Positions 23,401 through 35,400 of a DNA stretch of 64,000 bases are shown here, one piece after another; the stretch's first letter is position 1; every line of letters starts with the position of its first letter. The notes beneath the pieces were generated by a model that saw only the letters and a program-made list of their open reading frames with translations, was not told where the DNA came from and did no database searches. A program made the position numbers and the translations under genes. The stretch comes from Paragonimus skrjabini miyazakii (taxonomy: Eukaryota > Platyhelminthes > Trematoda > Plagiorchiida > Troglotrematidae), in the NCBI GenBank assembly GCA_014338405.1, contig JTDE01003242.1, positions 11,876-75,875 on the forward strand, written 5' to 3'.

Positions 23401-26400
23401 ATCACAATATTGAATCATGAGTCTCATGTACACAGAGGCATTATGATCCGTATTGACGAATCGTATCAGTCTCGAAAGTGGAAGATGTGTCTTTCGTTAA
23501 AAGTAAATTGTATGTTTTACTTCGGAGAACGTCACGTGGTTTGCGTCTCTTCATTGTCTTATTCGAGTTTGTCGTAAACAACGAAGCGATTGGATGTTAT
23601 AAAATTGGTTAAGATTCTATTGGAAACAAGGCTACATTTGGAGGTGTCGCGAAAATTCCCTTTCAATCGTAGTTGAGACAACGGGACAACTATATGCTTT
23701 CGATTATTCATCGGTGGGTTAATGTAATTACGTAGGATATTTTAACAAACATGAACAGACTTAGTTGTCTGAGAAGTCAAAAACGAAACACCCAACCGAC
23801 TTGATAGTCATCGCTCACAGCTCTAGACACAGGGTGGGCCTTCTGTTTGAGCATTGCTCCCAACAGTACGTCTTACGAAATGCAGACAACATTACGGGAA
23901 AACAGCGCAACCGGTGTGAGAGAAGATACTGAGCCGCTAAACCGACGGCGAAACTGTAGATGCGGCTTTGGAGAACAAAGCATGAAAAGGTAGCCCTCTC
24001 ACCTCACGAAATGCAATGGCCGCAGGGAGTGACCAAGTCATGTTACAGGCTAATTTAACACCTGGGTGTTTAAATAATGGAACCATGGAAGTAACTTCCT
24101 GAGCAGTAGAAAGCGGGCCACAAATAACAGTAAGGGTACGATAACGATAGCCTTTAGTGGTCGAAAATAAAACATCCTGACATTTAGACACACTAAAGGT
24201 GAAGGACTGAGAAGCGGACCAGTTAAATAAATCCAAAAAACTGCTTTGCACAACTAAGGAGAAAGGATGTAAACCTTCCACCGCTGTCGACACCTTACTC
24301 CCATACCTCAGCTCAAATTCGGGTTTACGGTGAACCATCGGACAGTTTCAGCAACAGAAGCGGCGTACGTAAATGCTGCCCACTTGCACCATTTCTGCTT
24401 AATTTCGTCCCAGACGAAATAATGGAGGACTGTCTGTGACACTCACAAGATGGTAGTGTGAACCTCCTATCAGGTGGAAGACTGACTGATCTTCAGAATG
24501 CACACTGCTAGATGTTGATTGCTAATTTTCAAGCAGCACAGCCTATATTAGACGCAAGTGCACACTCTCCGGAGCAAAGTGTTTCTGCAAGACTATTGTG
24601 ATTACGTAGATTTGATGTTACGTGGTGAGATTACGGAGGTCGATGATCGGTTTGTTTGTTTGTTTGGGAGGTTGCATCATTGATGGTGGAGGTATAGGAA
24701 ATTAAATAAAAGTTCGTATCTCCAAAGCTAGTGTGGTATTTGCTAATCTAGATTAGCTCTGGCAACAGAAAGGTATCTTTCTGACGCTTATGAGTCGCGT
24801 GTATTAGACGACCGTGAATGTTGTGTTAGGACATGTCTGTGAGCCTTGATTGCTCAGAGTAGAAGACGTGAATTGTCTTCGAGTGTTTGACCATCGATAT
24901 CTCCGCTCGATCGCACGTATAGGGCAGCAGTAATGTGTAGACGACAAAGAGGTATGGTAGTGATTGTCGAGCGAGTTATTTTTTGCACTCCTTCAGTTTG
25001 CACAGACTTGGATGGTTAGGCCATGCACTAAGGATGCCAGCCGGTCGTCTGCCACACCGAGTACTCTTTGGGGACGTTGTGGCAGACTGGCGTAAGGTGG
25101 ACAGATGATGAATTGGCACGGAGAAATGAAGTGGTTCACCAAGGGTTCAGTTCCCGTGTCGGGGACCTGGCGACTCACTTAGTCGGTGGCTAGAGACTTC
25201 AGGTGGGATAGCGGCTAATCGGGCTTAGTGGCCGTGAATACTGTCGTTAGTTGACCGAGTTGTCTGTGAATTGAGTGCACTTATTGGCGCGAGTCAGTGA
25301 AAGCTGTGAGGGGGCTGTCTTGTTGATGATGCCTCACTTTCACGCATGGCTCGTTTGTCTGTTTGCAAGGTGCAAGTACCGTAATGTTGAATGTGTGAGT
25401 ATAGATCTGTTTATTTAGTGGGTGAGTTTCCTCCCCTTCTTCTTCTCTGTTTTCTCGACCAGGGTTTGCTTTTACTTCCGTGGTTGTGTGTCAGTTAGGC
25501 ATCAGTGCGAGGTAGCGATATGTTACGGTCTTTGATAATGATGAACTACATTACGTGTCGCGTGAATGGTGTTTTACCAAATCCTCAGCAGTAAAATGTT
25601 GGTCCGGGTCATGACGAGACTGGTAGGCCGAGTTTTAGCCCTAATCGAGATAGTCCTCAGTGAACTAATCGACCCACGGACGTATGACATTCGATTGCAC
25701 ACATCGGATGCGAACAACGAATAAAGGTCGTTAGTTGATAGCGTGGCGAACGATCTGAAGCCTTAAAATTGTATGGTTTCGAATGGTTTGGTGCTGACGT
25801 TGCTAAGCAATTACCTGCCACGCTGACCAGAGTATGGATGTGCTGTAACCGGCTACCCTAAGATGCGAGGTAGACAAATGACAAGTTAGCCGCCACAACC
25901 AGGTCGGTCGCTGTAAATCACGTTCAGTTGTTGAGCTGGATGCCTTGTGAATTAAACAGCTTGCGACTAGAAATGTATGTACGTACGTAGTGATATGGAT
26001 AATCAGCATCACCGACGGTGTTACATCCATAGTAGAGGCTAATGCTTGGCTGTCCTGTGATCGAAACGTAGCCCCAGCGTACGCAGAAAAGTAAAAAGCG
26101 GATGGGATTGGGATGTCGGTGAAGAATGAAGCCAGGCAGTGACAGCCGGATAGCTCTCACCTATAGTTCGTTTCTTCTCACGGCAAACACGCATTTTGAT
26201 GTTGACGGTTTAAGGTAAGACATGGCGTAATGTAGCATCATCAGCATAAGCAGCAATACATCAGTGGTTCGCATGGATGCTTAACAGCTATAAAATCGAG
26301 AGAAGAAAATGTCTCAACTAGAAAGCAGAAGGAAGAGAATGAGACCTAATTACTGCACAACACCTATGTCTAAACGAAAAATTTCAACACCGAGGCGCCC

Positions 26401-29400
26401 ACACTACAAACAAACAACCGACCTGTTCGTGAAGACAGGCGTCTTCAACAGGACGGAGTACTCATGGTCCACACTTTCCCACGCCATTGATTGTACTTCA
26501 CAGAAAACTCGGCTAAACAACGACAATATTCACACCACTGAAGCCGATTATCCACCATCTCACCTAAGGTCCCCAATCACGGACTATGTGAGTCACGAGG
26601 GCCCAGCCCAAGAACCGACCTGACCTACAGTGATTAACCGTTTTGAGGATGGTTCCACTTCTCTACACCATACCATCACCTGCTCAACACGTACCTTACG
26701 CCAGTTGACTGCGGCTTCGATAGAAGTCGTTTAGTATGACAGAGGACTAGCTGGCATTACCAGCAAATGACCTGAACGTCTTGGCTTGCACACCTCTAAA
26801 TATTGAACAAGTAAACTTGATTAACATTCATCACCAAATATCTGTCCCTTAATGTGACCGATGTTTATCCATTCGTGTTACTTGATATGAACGATCAAAC
26901 ATCTGAAGACGGTTTACGTCTTTCATTCTAAGTGACTAAGGGTTGCACTCTCTCACAACCGCGTGCTGTGTGCGACTCTTAATTTTAAGAGATGCCTCTC
27001 TGTCAAAAGACGTATCAGGTTAGCAAGTGCCGATCAGCACCGGGAATTTGAATTTCTATAATCTTCTACACCTCTACCGCTACTGATGCTATCTCCTGAG
27101 TAAAAAACAACCTAGCCAACAATCTTCGCAACTTTATTGTCCAACCTTAAGTATACGTGCGGCAATATTTCGGCACAGGACAAACATGTTTGTTTGGAAG
27201 GTGCAAGTTCCGTGATGTTGATTGTGTGAATTTAAGTATGTTCATTTAGTGGATGAGGCTCGTGTTTTTATTTTATATTTCCTCGCTCAGGGTTTGCTTT
27301 TACCTCCATTGTTGTGTTGAAGTAAAGCATCAATACGAGGCACCGATGTGTTATGGTTTTTGATGACCGCCTTTGCTTCAGGGAACACCGACGAACTATG
27401 CAAGCTAATCCGTGCTACTGGCCCCAGGCGACCGTCTGTCAGTGAAGCTATCAACGAGGCAGATGGCACACATCTATAATAAGTCCAGAAGGTTGGGGCG
27501 TTGAGCGGAACACTTTGAAGGTCAATTTAGCTGGCCTCCTGCTTCTACTTCTGATGTAACGCCCTCGTCGGTAAATTTAGAACCACCCACTAAGACTGAG
27601 GTTCGCAATTGCATCTCAGCTCTCAATCGTAATAAGGCTGCTGGTCCAGATGATCTCGTGCCGACACTTTTTAAAGAAGGTGAAGAGGTGTTAGTTGAGG
27701 CATTGACTCAGTCGTTTCAACTTGTGCCGATGACGGAGACCATCTCTCCGTGCTGGGATCACGCGATAATAGTTCCTATATCCAGGAAAGGTATCAGGAG
27801 CTCTTGCGAAAATCACAGGGGAATTAGTTTGACCCCAGTCATTTCTGGGGTTCTGGCCTCCATTATACTTCGTCGACTCACTGCAGCTCGTGATGAAGAA
27901 CAGGCAGGGTTTCGTCCTGGTTGGGGTTGTATAGATCACCTTTTTACCTTCCGTCAAATTTTGGAGAAGCGTCATGTGCACCGCCGGCCAACAATTGCCG
28001 TATTTCTCGATTATAAAGGTGCATTCGATTCAGTGGATCGATCTACACTCTTAGAGTCACTTAAACGCAGGGGTGTACTGACCAAGTATGTGAACATACT
28101 GTCGGCGCTTTACTCCCATACTTCTGCTCAGGTTAAGGTTTACGGTGAGCCGTCTGACAGTTTCAGCACCAGGAGCGGCGTTCGTCAAGGCTGTCCCCTT
28201 TCACCATTTTCGTTCAGTTTCGTCATGGACGAAATGATGAAGGATTGTCTCCGGCAGTCATAAGATGCTAGTGTGGACCTCCTACCTGGTGGAAGGCTGA
28301 CTGATCTTGATTATGCTGACGATAAGGTGTTGCTGTTTGACAACTTTCAAGCAGCACAAGCAACGCTGAACGCCATTCCGCGTTCTGCTAAGTACTTCGG
28401 AATTCGCTTTGCAACGTCGAAATGTAAAGTGCTTCTGCAAGATTGTTGTGACTACGTAGATTTAATGTTAGATAATGAAGTCCGGTTTGTATATCTGGGA
28501 AGCTGTATCAGCGGCGGCGGCGGCGGCAGAGGTGTAAGGAATGAAATAGAGGCGCGTATTTCTAGGGCTATGGCGGTGTTTACTAATCTGAGGCACTTAT
28601 GGCGATAGAAAGGTATCTCTTTGAAACTTAAGGGTCGCATATATCAGACAACAGTCAGGGCTGCATTACTTCACGGCAACGAATCCTGGCCCCTCAGGGT
28701 AGAAGACGTGAACCGTCTTCAGGTGTTTGACCAGCGATGTCTGCGTTCAATAGCTCGTATCAGGTGGCACCAGCGAGTGAGCAACGAGGAGGTTAGGAAG
28801 CGGGTGTTTAGCACTGATTGTCAAACGAGTTCTTTTGTTCAGTCACTACATTTGCACAGGCTTAGATGGTTAGGTCATGTACTAAGGATGCCAATTGGTC
28901 GTCTGCCCCACCGAGCACTCTTTGACGACGTGTGTTTGAATATAGACGTAGCTATTTTCAGTGGTTAGGTATCCTTCTTTTCTCTCTTCCTGTATAGATT
29001 TTTTTTCGTTTGTGGTTGTGTGGCAGTTAAGCATCGGCGTGAATCACTGATGTATTGCTGTTTATGATAGTTATAATGATTGATTACCAGTGCATAACTA
29101 CAATGTATTTAGGGTGAACTATATATTAGGGGAAAAGACAAAGCACCGACGTAAATTAAACAATACTGGGGAGAATAAATTGCTTCTCACAGTATATCCT
29201 TTACAATGCATAGTGAAGTTTTATTCATTCAAGTTGGGAAACTGCGTAATATCAATATAGTAGTTGTTATTGAATGGATTGTGATAATGTTCTTCGTTAG
29301 TGTCTGCACGAATTATCAGTTGAAATCTTTCTGTCTAGAAGAATTGTTGTATGAATTGAGTGAGCTAAGATATCATGAGTAGTGCGCGATTGGCAGTTGA

Positions 29401-32400
29401 CACGTTAAACTACATCGTTGGGTTCAGTAATGTGTCTCTGCACCATTACATCATCGTTGTTATCGTTGCTAAGTATCTTCCTCATTTTACTTTGCTCTCA
29501 ATTGTTTCCATTCCCCTGGCTAATATGAGAACAGACTCCGTTTCAAGTTTCAGTATCTGTCGGTTTGACTGAATGCTTAAGTGAATGGATTACGGACGGG
29601 ACCACCATTATCGGACCGTAGTAGCCAACAAACACAAATTCACATCGGAGGATAAGTGTACATTCGTACGTTCGAAAATGTTTTTGAATAATAGTGTATA
29701 TCTCTGTGCGTTTTTCGCTCGTATTGACCAAGGACCACCGTCGTTTAATAACTCATCCACTCTCCTTTACAGCAAGCTGGATCATTGTGGCCTTCTTCCT
29801 TTCCTTCAACTTTGCTGGTGTACTATATGATTAATGTTTTATTTTTTTTTATCAGTCCAGTCCAAACTTTTGTTTTTCTCTCTCTACAGTACAGTATCAT
29901 TTCTTCCTATATTGAACTACTTCTTGCATTATATTTTCATTATTTTTCTTCTCAATTTAGATCTTATCAGTGGAGTCTCTCTGTTCTTTTCTCAAGAGAT
30001 AAGGATTACGGTTTCATGCTATCCTACAAACTGGCTAAACAGCATTGATCGGCTGGAGCAGACTTCACTGACACGTCTCCTAGTCTTATTTCCTCGGGTT
30101 TATACTGGATACGTGGTATGTGAGCTGAACCACAACTGGTGCAGCACAAGCCATCTATTATTTGTTATGCGCAGACGTCCTTTGGCTTCCGTCACTGTGA
30201 CAGGCTAATCCGAAACGGATGCCGCCGACCGTACATATAACTACTCCTTATGAAAGGAGTATCATTGAGTGATCTCTAGATCAGACAATCTTTGTCAGAC
30301 CCCCCGCCGCGAGTTCGTGTTCCTTGGTTATCATTGTCCAGTCTACAAGATGCCTATCCGTCTTGATCTTGGTGAGATATTCCGTCGACACACATAACAA
30401 TTTCAATGGTCTCGAGCGTAGCCATCACAAAGTGACTTCGTCCACAGACAGTTTACTTTTTAACTAAAGACACAACAATCAACAGAGTGCATAAACCATA
30501 GTTCAGAAGCATGTCATCTTCACAGTTAAGGTGTCATCTATTAGTATTTTCAGTCAATCAACTGTTATCAACATTTCTGACCATTCAGATCTCTTTCTCT
30601 CACAGTCACTTGCCATGTGTATTGACCGCGGGGATCTTGTTAGTTAAGTAACTCGCATGTGGTTTGTACTCTTGAATTTACATTGAACTGTCAGATATAC
30701 CTGTAGGACCGTGTTTATCGTAACTCTCACCCCATATACTAAGCCATTTGTATGCTTGTTCCGACAATTGTCTGCTGGAACTTTCGCAACTCGGATTTCG
30801 TTTGGCCGTACCTTACCTTGAAAATTCCCGTCATCAAAATGTTTATCGACGCCAGTTGATTATCCCCTCTGACTGCTTTCCGTCCACTTCGTAACGTCTC
30901 TCTCATCTCACCTCTCCTCCCTTTTACAGCAACTACCTGTTCGGCTGGTCGGACGCGACCGCCGACGTGAGTGAATTAGCCATGGTCGATTTAGCAGTGC
31001 CGAGCCTCGTAGTTGTGGATCCGGTCACACAACAAGTCTACTTGAATCCGAACCAAACCGTTGTGAACGGCCTGTTCACTCTGGAACCGGAAGTCGCTGT
31101 TAGCTTCTTTATGGCAGTGACCGAGGGACGAGTCAAGGTAGGTAATTTTTGCTGTACTTCTGCGTGGTTAGTAATTAATTACGAATCGCTTACCAAATGC
31201 TGGAATGGCGTTTGCCAGCTTACGCCATCTGTGGTGTCGGCATGATCTCAATCTTTCTGTGAGAGGCGGAGTGTATAATGCCACCGTAAGAACAGTTCTG
31301 TTGTACGGCTGAGAAACCCGGTCCGTTCGCACGGAGAATGTCCACAGGTTATTCGTTTTTGACCATCCGTGTCTCCGAAACATTAGCGGCGTCTGGGGGA
31401 ACACCGTGTCAGCAACGACGAAGTTCACCGACGTGTGTTTGGAACAGATAGACTCTGTCGATCCATGAACATCATTATCTCGTCTCAGAGGCTTCGTTGG
31501 CTTGGTCACATCTTACGAATGCCAACTCAACCTGCCACATCTTGCCTTGTTTGCAAGTGGTTGATTAGTCTGGAAGCAGCAGCCCGGTCGTCAGCACATT
31601 ACTTGGGTTCTGAGTATGAGGGCACTCACCCTGAAACTTGCTTCAGTAGGGCGCTCCCCGCCTTTTGGCTGGGTTCCGAAGAACACTGAACACCTTTGAT
31701 TGAAGACGCGAAGACCAAAAGTCAGTGGTACCCGTGTTGCGAGTCTCTGTGTGAATCGTTGTAGCTTCCCCCTCTTTATCACTCCACATTTGTTCCCTCC
31801 ATCACCTTACACTATACCTCCTTTTTCCCAGACTGCGGTACGTTTTGCTATTTGTGGTTTTCGCGTGCAGTAGTGACATAACGTTGATTTGTACTCATTG
31901 ATTGTGATTTCTCAGGATATGTGACACCGCATTCAAATTAACAATTCGTGAAGTATTCGGATCAGATGATGCTTCAGCAGCCGTTCTGAAAGAACGCACA
32001 TCCTCGTTGGTCGTGCGATTCTCTAACTTATTCCTCAGCTGCGGACACGAAGGAGAAGTTGCGACCAGTAGTTGTTACGTTCGCTTCACACCAGTCCTAA
32101 CAGAGTGAAAACTCGTATTTCGTCCACTTGCCTCGTGAAATTTCTTAATTAGTTATCTCCTTTCCATAGTGAATGAATGAATTCCGCCTTGCTTATCAGA
32201 CTAACCGGTATTCCGATTCAGTTGCTCGCAACGTTCTCTAGAACTATCTTCTTCGCAAGAGAGTACAAGGAAAACGTGAATTCACTGAGATACTTGTATG
32301 CTCACTCTACAAGTAAAGTGAGGGTTTGTGGGCAACTGTCTCGGGCGTTCACCACTTCTAGTGGTGTTCGTCAAAGATTTCCTCCTTGTTATTCAATTTT

Positions 32401-35400
32401 GTTGTGGATGACATTCTAGAAAATGAGCTGGAAGAGTCCAGTGAACTTGGTTTTGAGCTTCTTCCTGACAGTCGGTTGACCGATCTGGAGTATGCTGACA
32501 ACATTGTCTTACTTAGCCTCTCTGCCGAAGACATGCAGACCATGTTGGGCAAGGTAAGTGACCGGGCTGGTTTGTACGGAATGTGCTTCACACCTTCAAA
32601 GTGCTTCTTCAAGACTGGGGCGTTTCCACCCCTACTCTCTTCATTGCAAGTTATCCGCTTGTGACTGTGGACAATTTCACATACTTGGGTAGCACTGTCT
32701 TGTCAGTTTGTAATATTGCGGATGAGATATCAGCGAGGATAACAAAGACACGAGTTGCGTTTGCCAAACTGGTGTCGAAAAGACGTACGGTTATCGCTGA
32801 AAGGAAGGATATATGACGCTTGTGTACGTTCTGTTTTGTTTTATGGTTCCGAAACGTGGCCTGTTCGCAGCAAAGATACAAACAAAATTGCTGCATTTGA
32901 CTATCATTGTCTCCGCCAATTGGCCCATATTAAGTGAACTGATCGCGTGAGCAATGTGGCCGTTCACCGGCGCGTATTCCGGAACGCACGGGATGCGCGA
33001 TCAATTCGTCAACTAGTGGCGTTGCACAGCCTGCGATGGTTGGATCACCTACTCCGTATGACAGCTGAGCGTTTACCGTACCGGGCATTATATATTGAGA
33101 CCATCAACAGTTGGGTGAAACCGCGTGGTGGTCGAGCAACAAAGTGGTCACGAAATATGCAGACCCTGACTGCTTCACTGAGCAAGGTAGTTTGGTTTCG
33201 CCTGCCTGACTTGGGTCCTCGCGATCACTCAAATCGCTGGTTAGAAATGCTATCCGAAATGGCGGTGTGTCGCAGTCGATGACATACCTGCATCCATACT
33301 ATTTCTAGTTCTTTCCGTTGGTCCTCTTTTATTAGTTTTCAACCTTTCACCTCACTGTTGGGGTTAGCGGTGGCCCGAGCCACAGTACCTTCTGGTCGTG
33401 CTCTTGTCTGCTATGATGATGATTAGTTCACTGCAATTCCCTTCTGTTTGATAACTAGTGTGTTGTTTAGTGTTCCTTCTAACTTTCAGCAGTGTATTTG
33501 GAACCTTCTGTCGAAACGTTCCTCTTGAATGTTTTCAGTCTGACGATTTCCATCTTACCCATTTAGGATTCGTCCAGCACTTCTTCAATTTCGAATTGAA
33601 TATCACTCACATTTGATCGCAGCTTTCGCATTCAAGTGGACTTTCGACTCAAGCTTTTTCATGAAGAATTACTAAACGCAAGCTGCATTTTTGGTAGGGC
33701 TCGCCACTTGCGCATATCCATGCCATGGTCGAGCAAAGCTTTCATGAGGCAATCTTGTCGATCATTGGTCTCACCCTAAGCATGACTGAATTATCATACC
33801 CGTACGCTCAACCACTTTCACTTGCGAGTAATCATCAGGTTGCCCGATCGCCTCGAGAGGAGACACAGTTACTCATTAAACTTTCAGTATTTGTGTGCAA
33901 GTTACTTTCATGCTTCGTTGTACATTATCTTTAATTCCCATAGGTGTCATCATCATTGTAGACAGCAATGCATCGGTGATTCTCGTTGATGTTCAACTGT
34001 CATACAACCATAGAAGAAAAATAAGCCCTAGCCAAGAAGAAAGGGAGGATAGAGGACCTAGCTGATAAAACGAACTACTTCTGTACTCAAGCATTCAACA
34101 TCAATGTGCTTACACCTTGCGAACAAAAAATCGAACTATAAGTGAAAGTAGGATGTCATCAGTAAGACAGCTTCTCTACGGTTTTTACAGTGTTAGTCAA
34201 GGTAGCACCTCCTTCGTATGTTTTCTCTGTTTGTTCAAGATATATTTGCGTCCGAATCACAACCCTTGCTCGAATATGCCGATGCCGTTGTTCCGGTTTG
34301 TACTAATCAGGAAATAATGAAAGGGGCAACATACTTTCGGCTGTTGTTACTGATCTGGTCTGCCGGTGTTGTAACTGGATCTGGTCTATGAACGCGTCAG
34401 TTGACTGTAACGGATAATATAACAACGTATAACGGCACGGTCGATAACGGTAATGAACAACGGACGACGGAGTATACGCAGTTAACCCGGAACTACCCAG
34501 CCACCCCAATCACCTAAGGCTATTGCATGAAGATGGGAGGAAGACTGGCCTTCAAACAGGGTTTTATCCTGTGAAGACGTACATATCCGTGCCAACTTTG
34601 AAAGTTATTTAAAATAGTAATGTGTTAAGCCTTTTGCAAGGCAAATAAAACGTTATCTTCAGGAAGTTGGAGACTTCCTCGACAACTGATCATTATCCTA
34701 AAACGTGAAGTTTACTTCCCTTAAAAATTGAAACCGTTCCCGTTGCCAGAACGGCCTATACTTATCGTATTTTGGCGTTACCTCTCAATTCGCACGAGTT
34801 TTCAACGGACCTCCAGATACTCCATGATCATGCATCTTAACATTACACTTATAGGTTAATTTGATCCGTTCAGATCGGGAAACTCTTCCAAAATTCGAAG
34901 TCTCACTTTTTTTATCTGGACAATTTGTGACCTGTGCAACACAATCCCGTTTTCCTCAGCTTGATATGAATTTGTGTCACTCAGCCTATGAGATACTCCG
35001 TGACCGCTCTACACTGGTTGCGACGTGTCTAGGGCCAACAAACTTGAGATAGTGTTCATGCGTCGTTCTCATCATCGTCACCACCATTGGCAGCAATACA
35101 TCAGTGGTTCAAGCTGATGCTTAACTGCCACACAACCACAAAATAGAAAAACCTATACAGGAAGGGAGAAGAGAAGGGGAAGGATACCTAACCACTGAAA
35201 ATAGCTACGTCTATATTCAAACATACAACGTCAAGACGCCCACACCTTGCAAACAAACAACCGAGCTGTAGGTGAAAGTAAAGCATCACCAGCAAGACAG
35301 CTTTCTCACGGCTTTCACTTCCCGCGTCATTAAGTGCACGCACTTCACAGACAACTCGGCCAAACAACGACAACATTCACGCCACTAAGCTCGGTTAACC

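Larger units (their letters stand above)
24310..27107. repeat. Right arm of large inverted repeat
   Basis: This is the partner of 16552-19115. The outer end is sharp: GATGCTATCTCCTGAGTAAA at about 27085-27104 mirrors 16554-16575, and similarity is lost just beyond. The inner end lies within RTE sequence near 24310, where the left arm has a small deletion. The spacer is about 5.2 kb. Confidence 0.8.
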
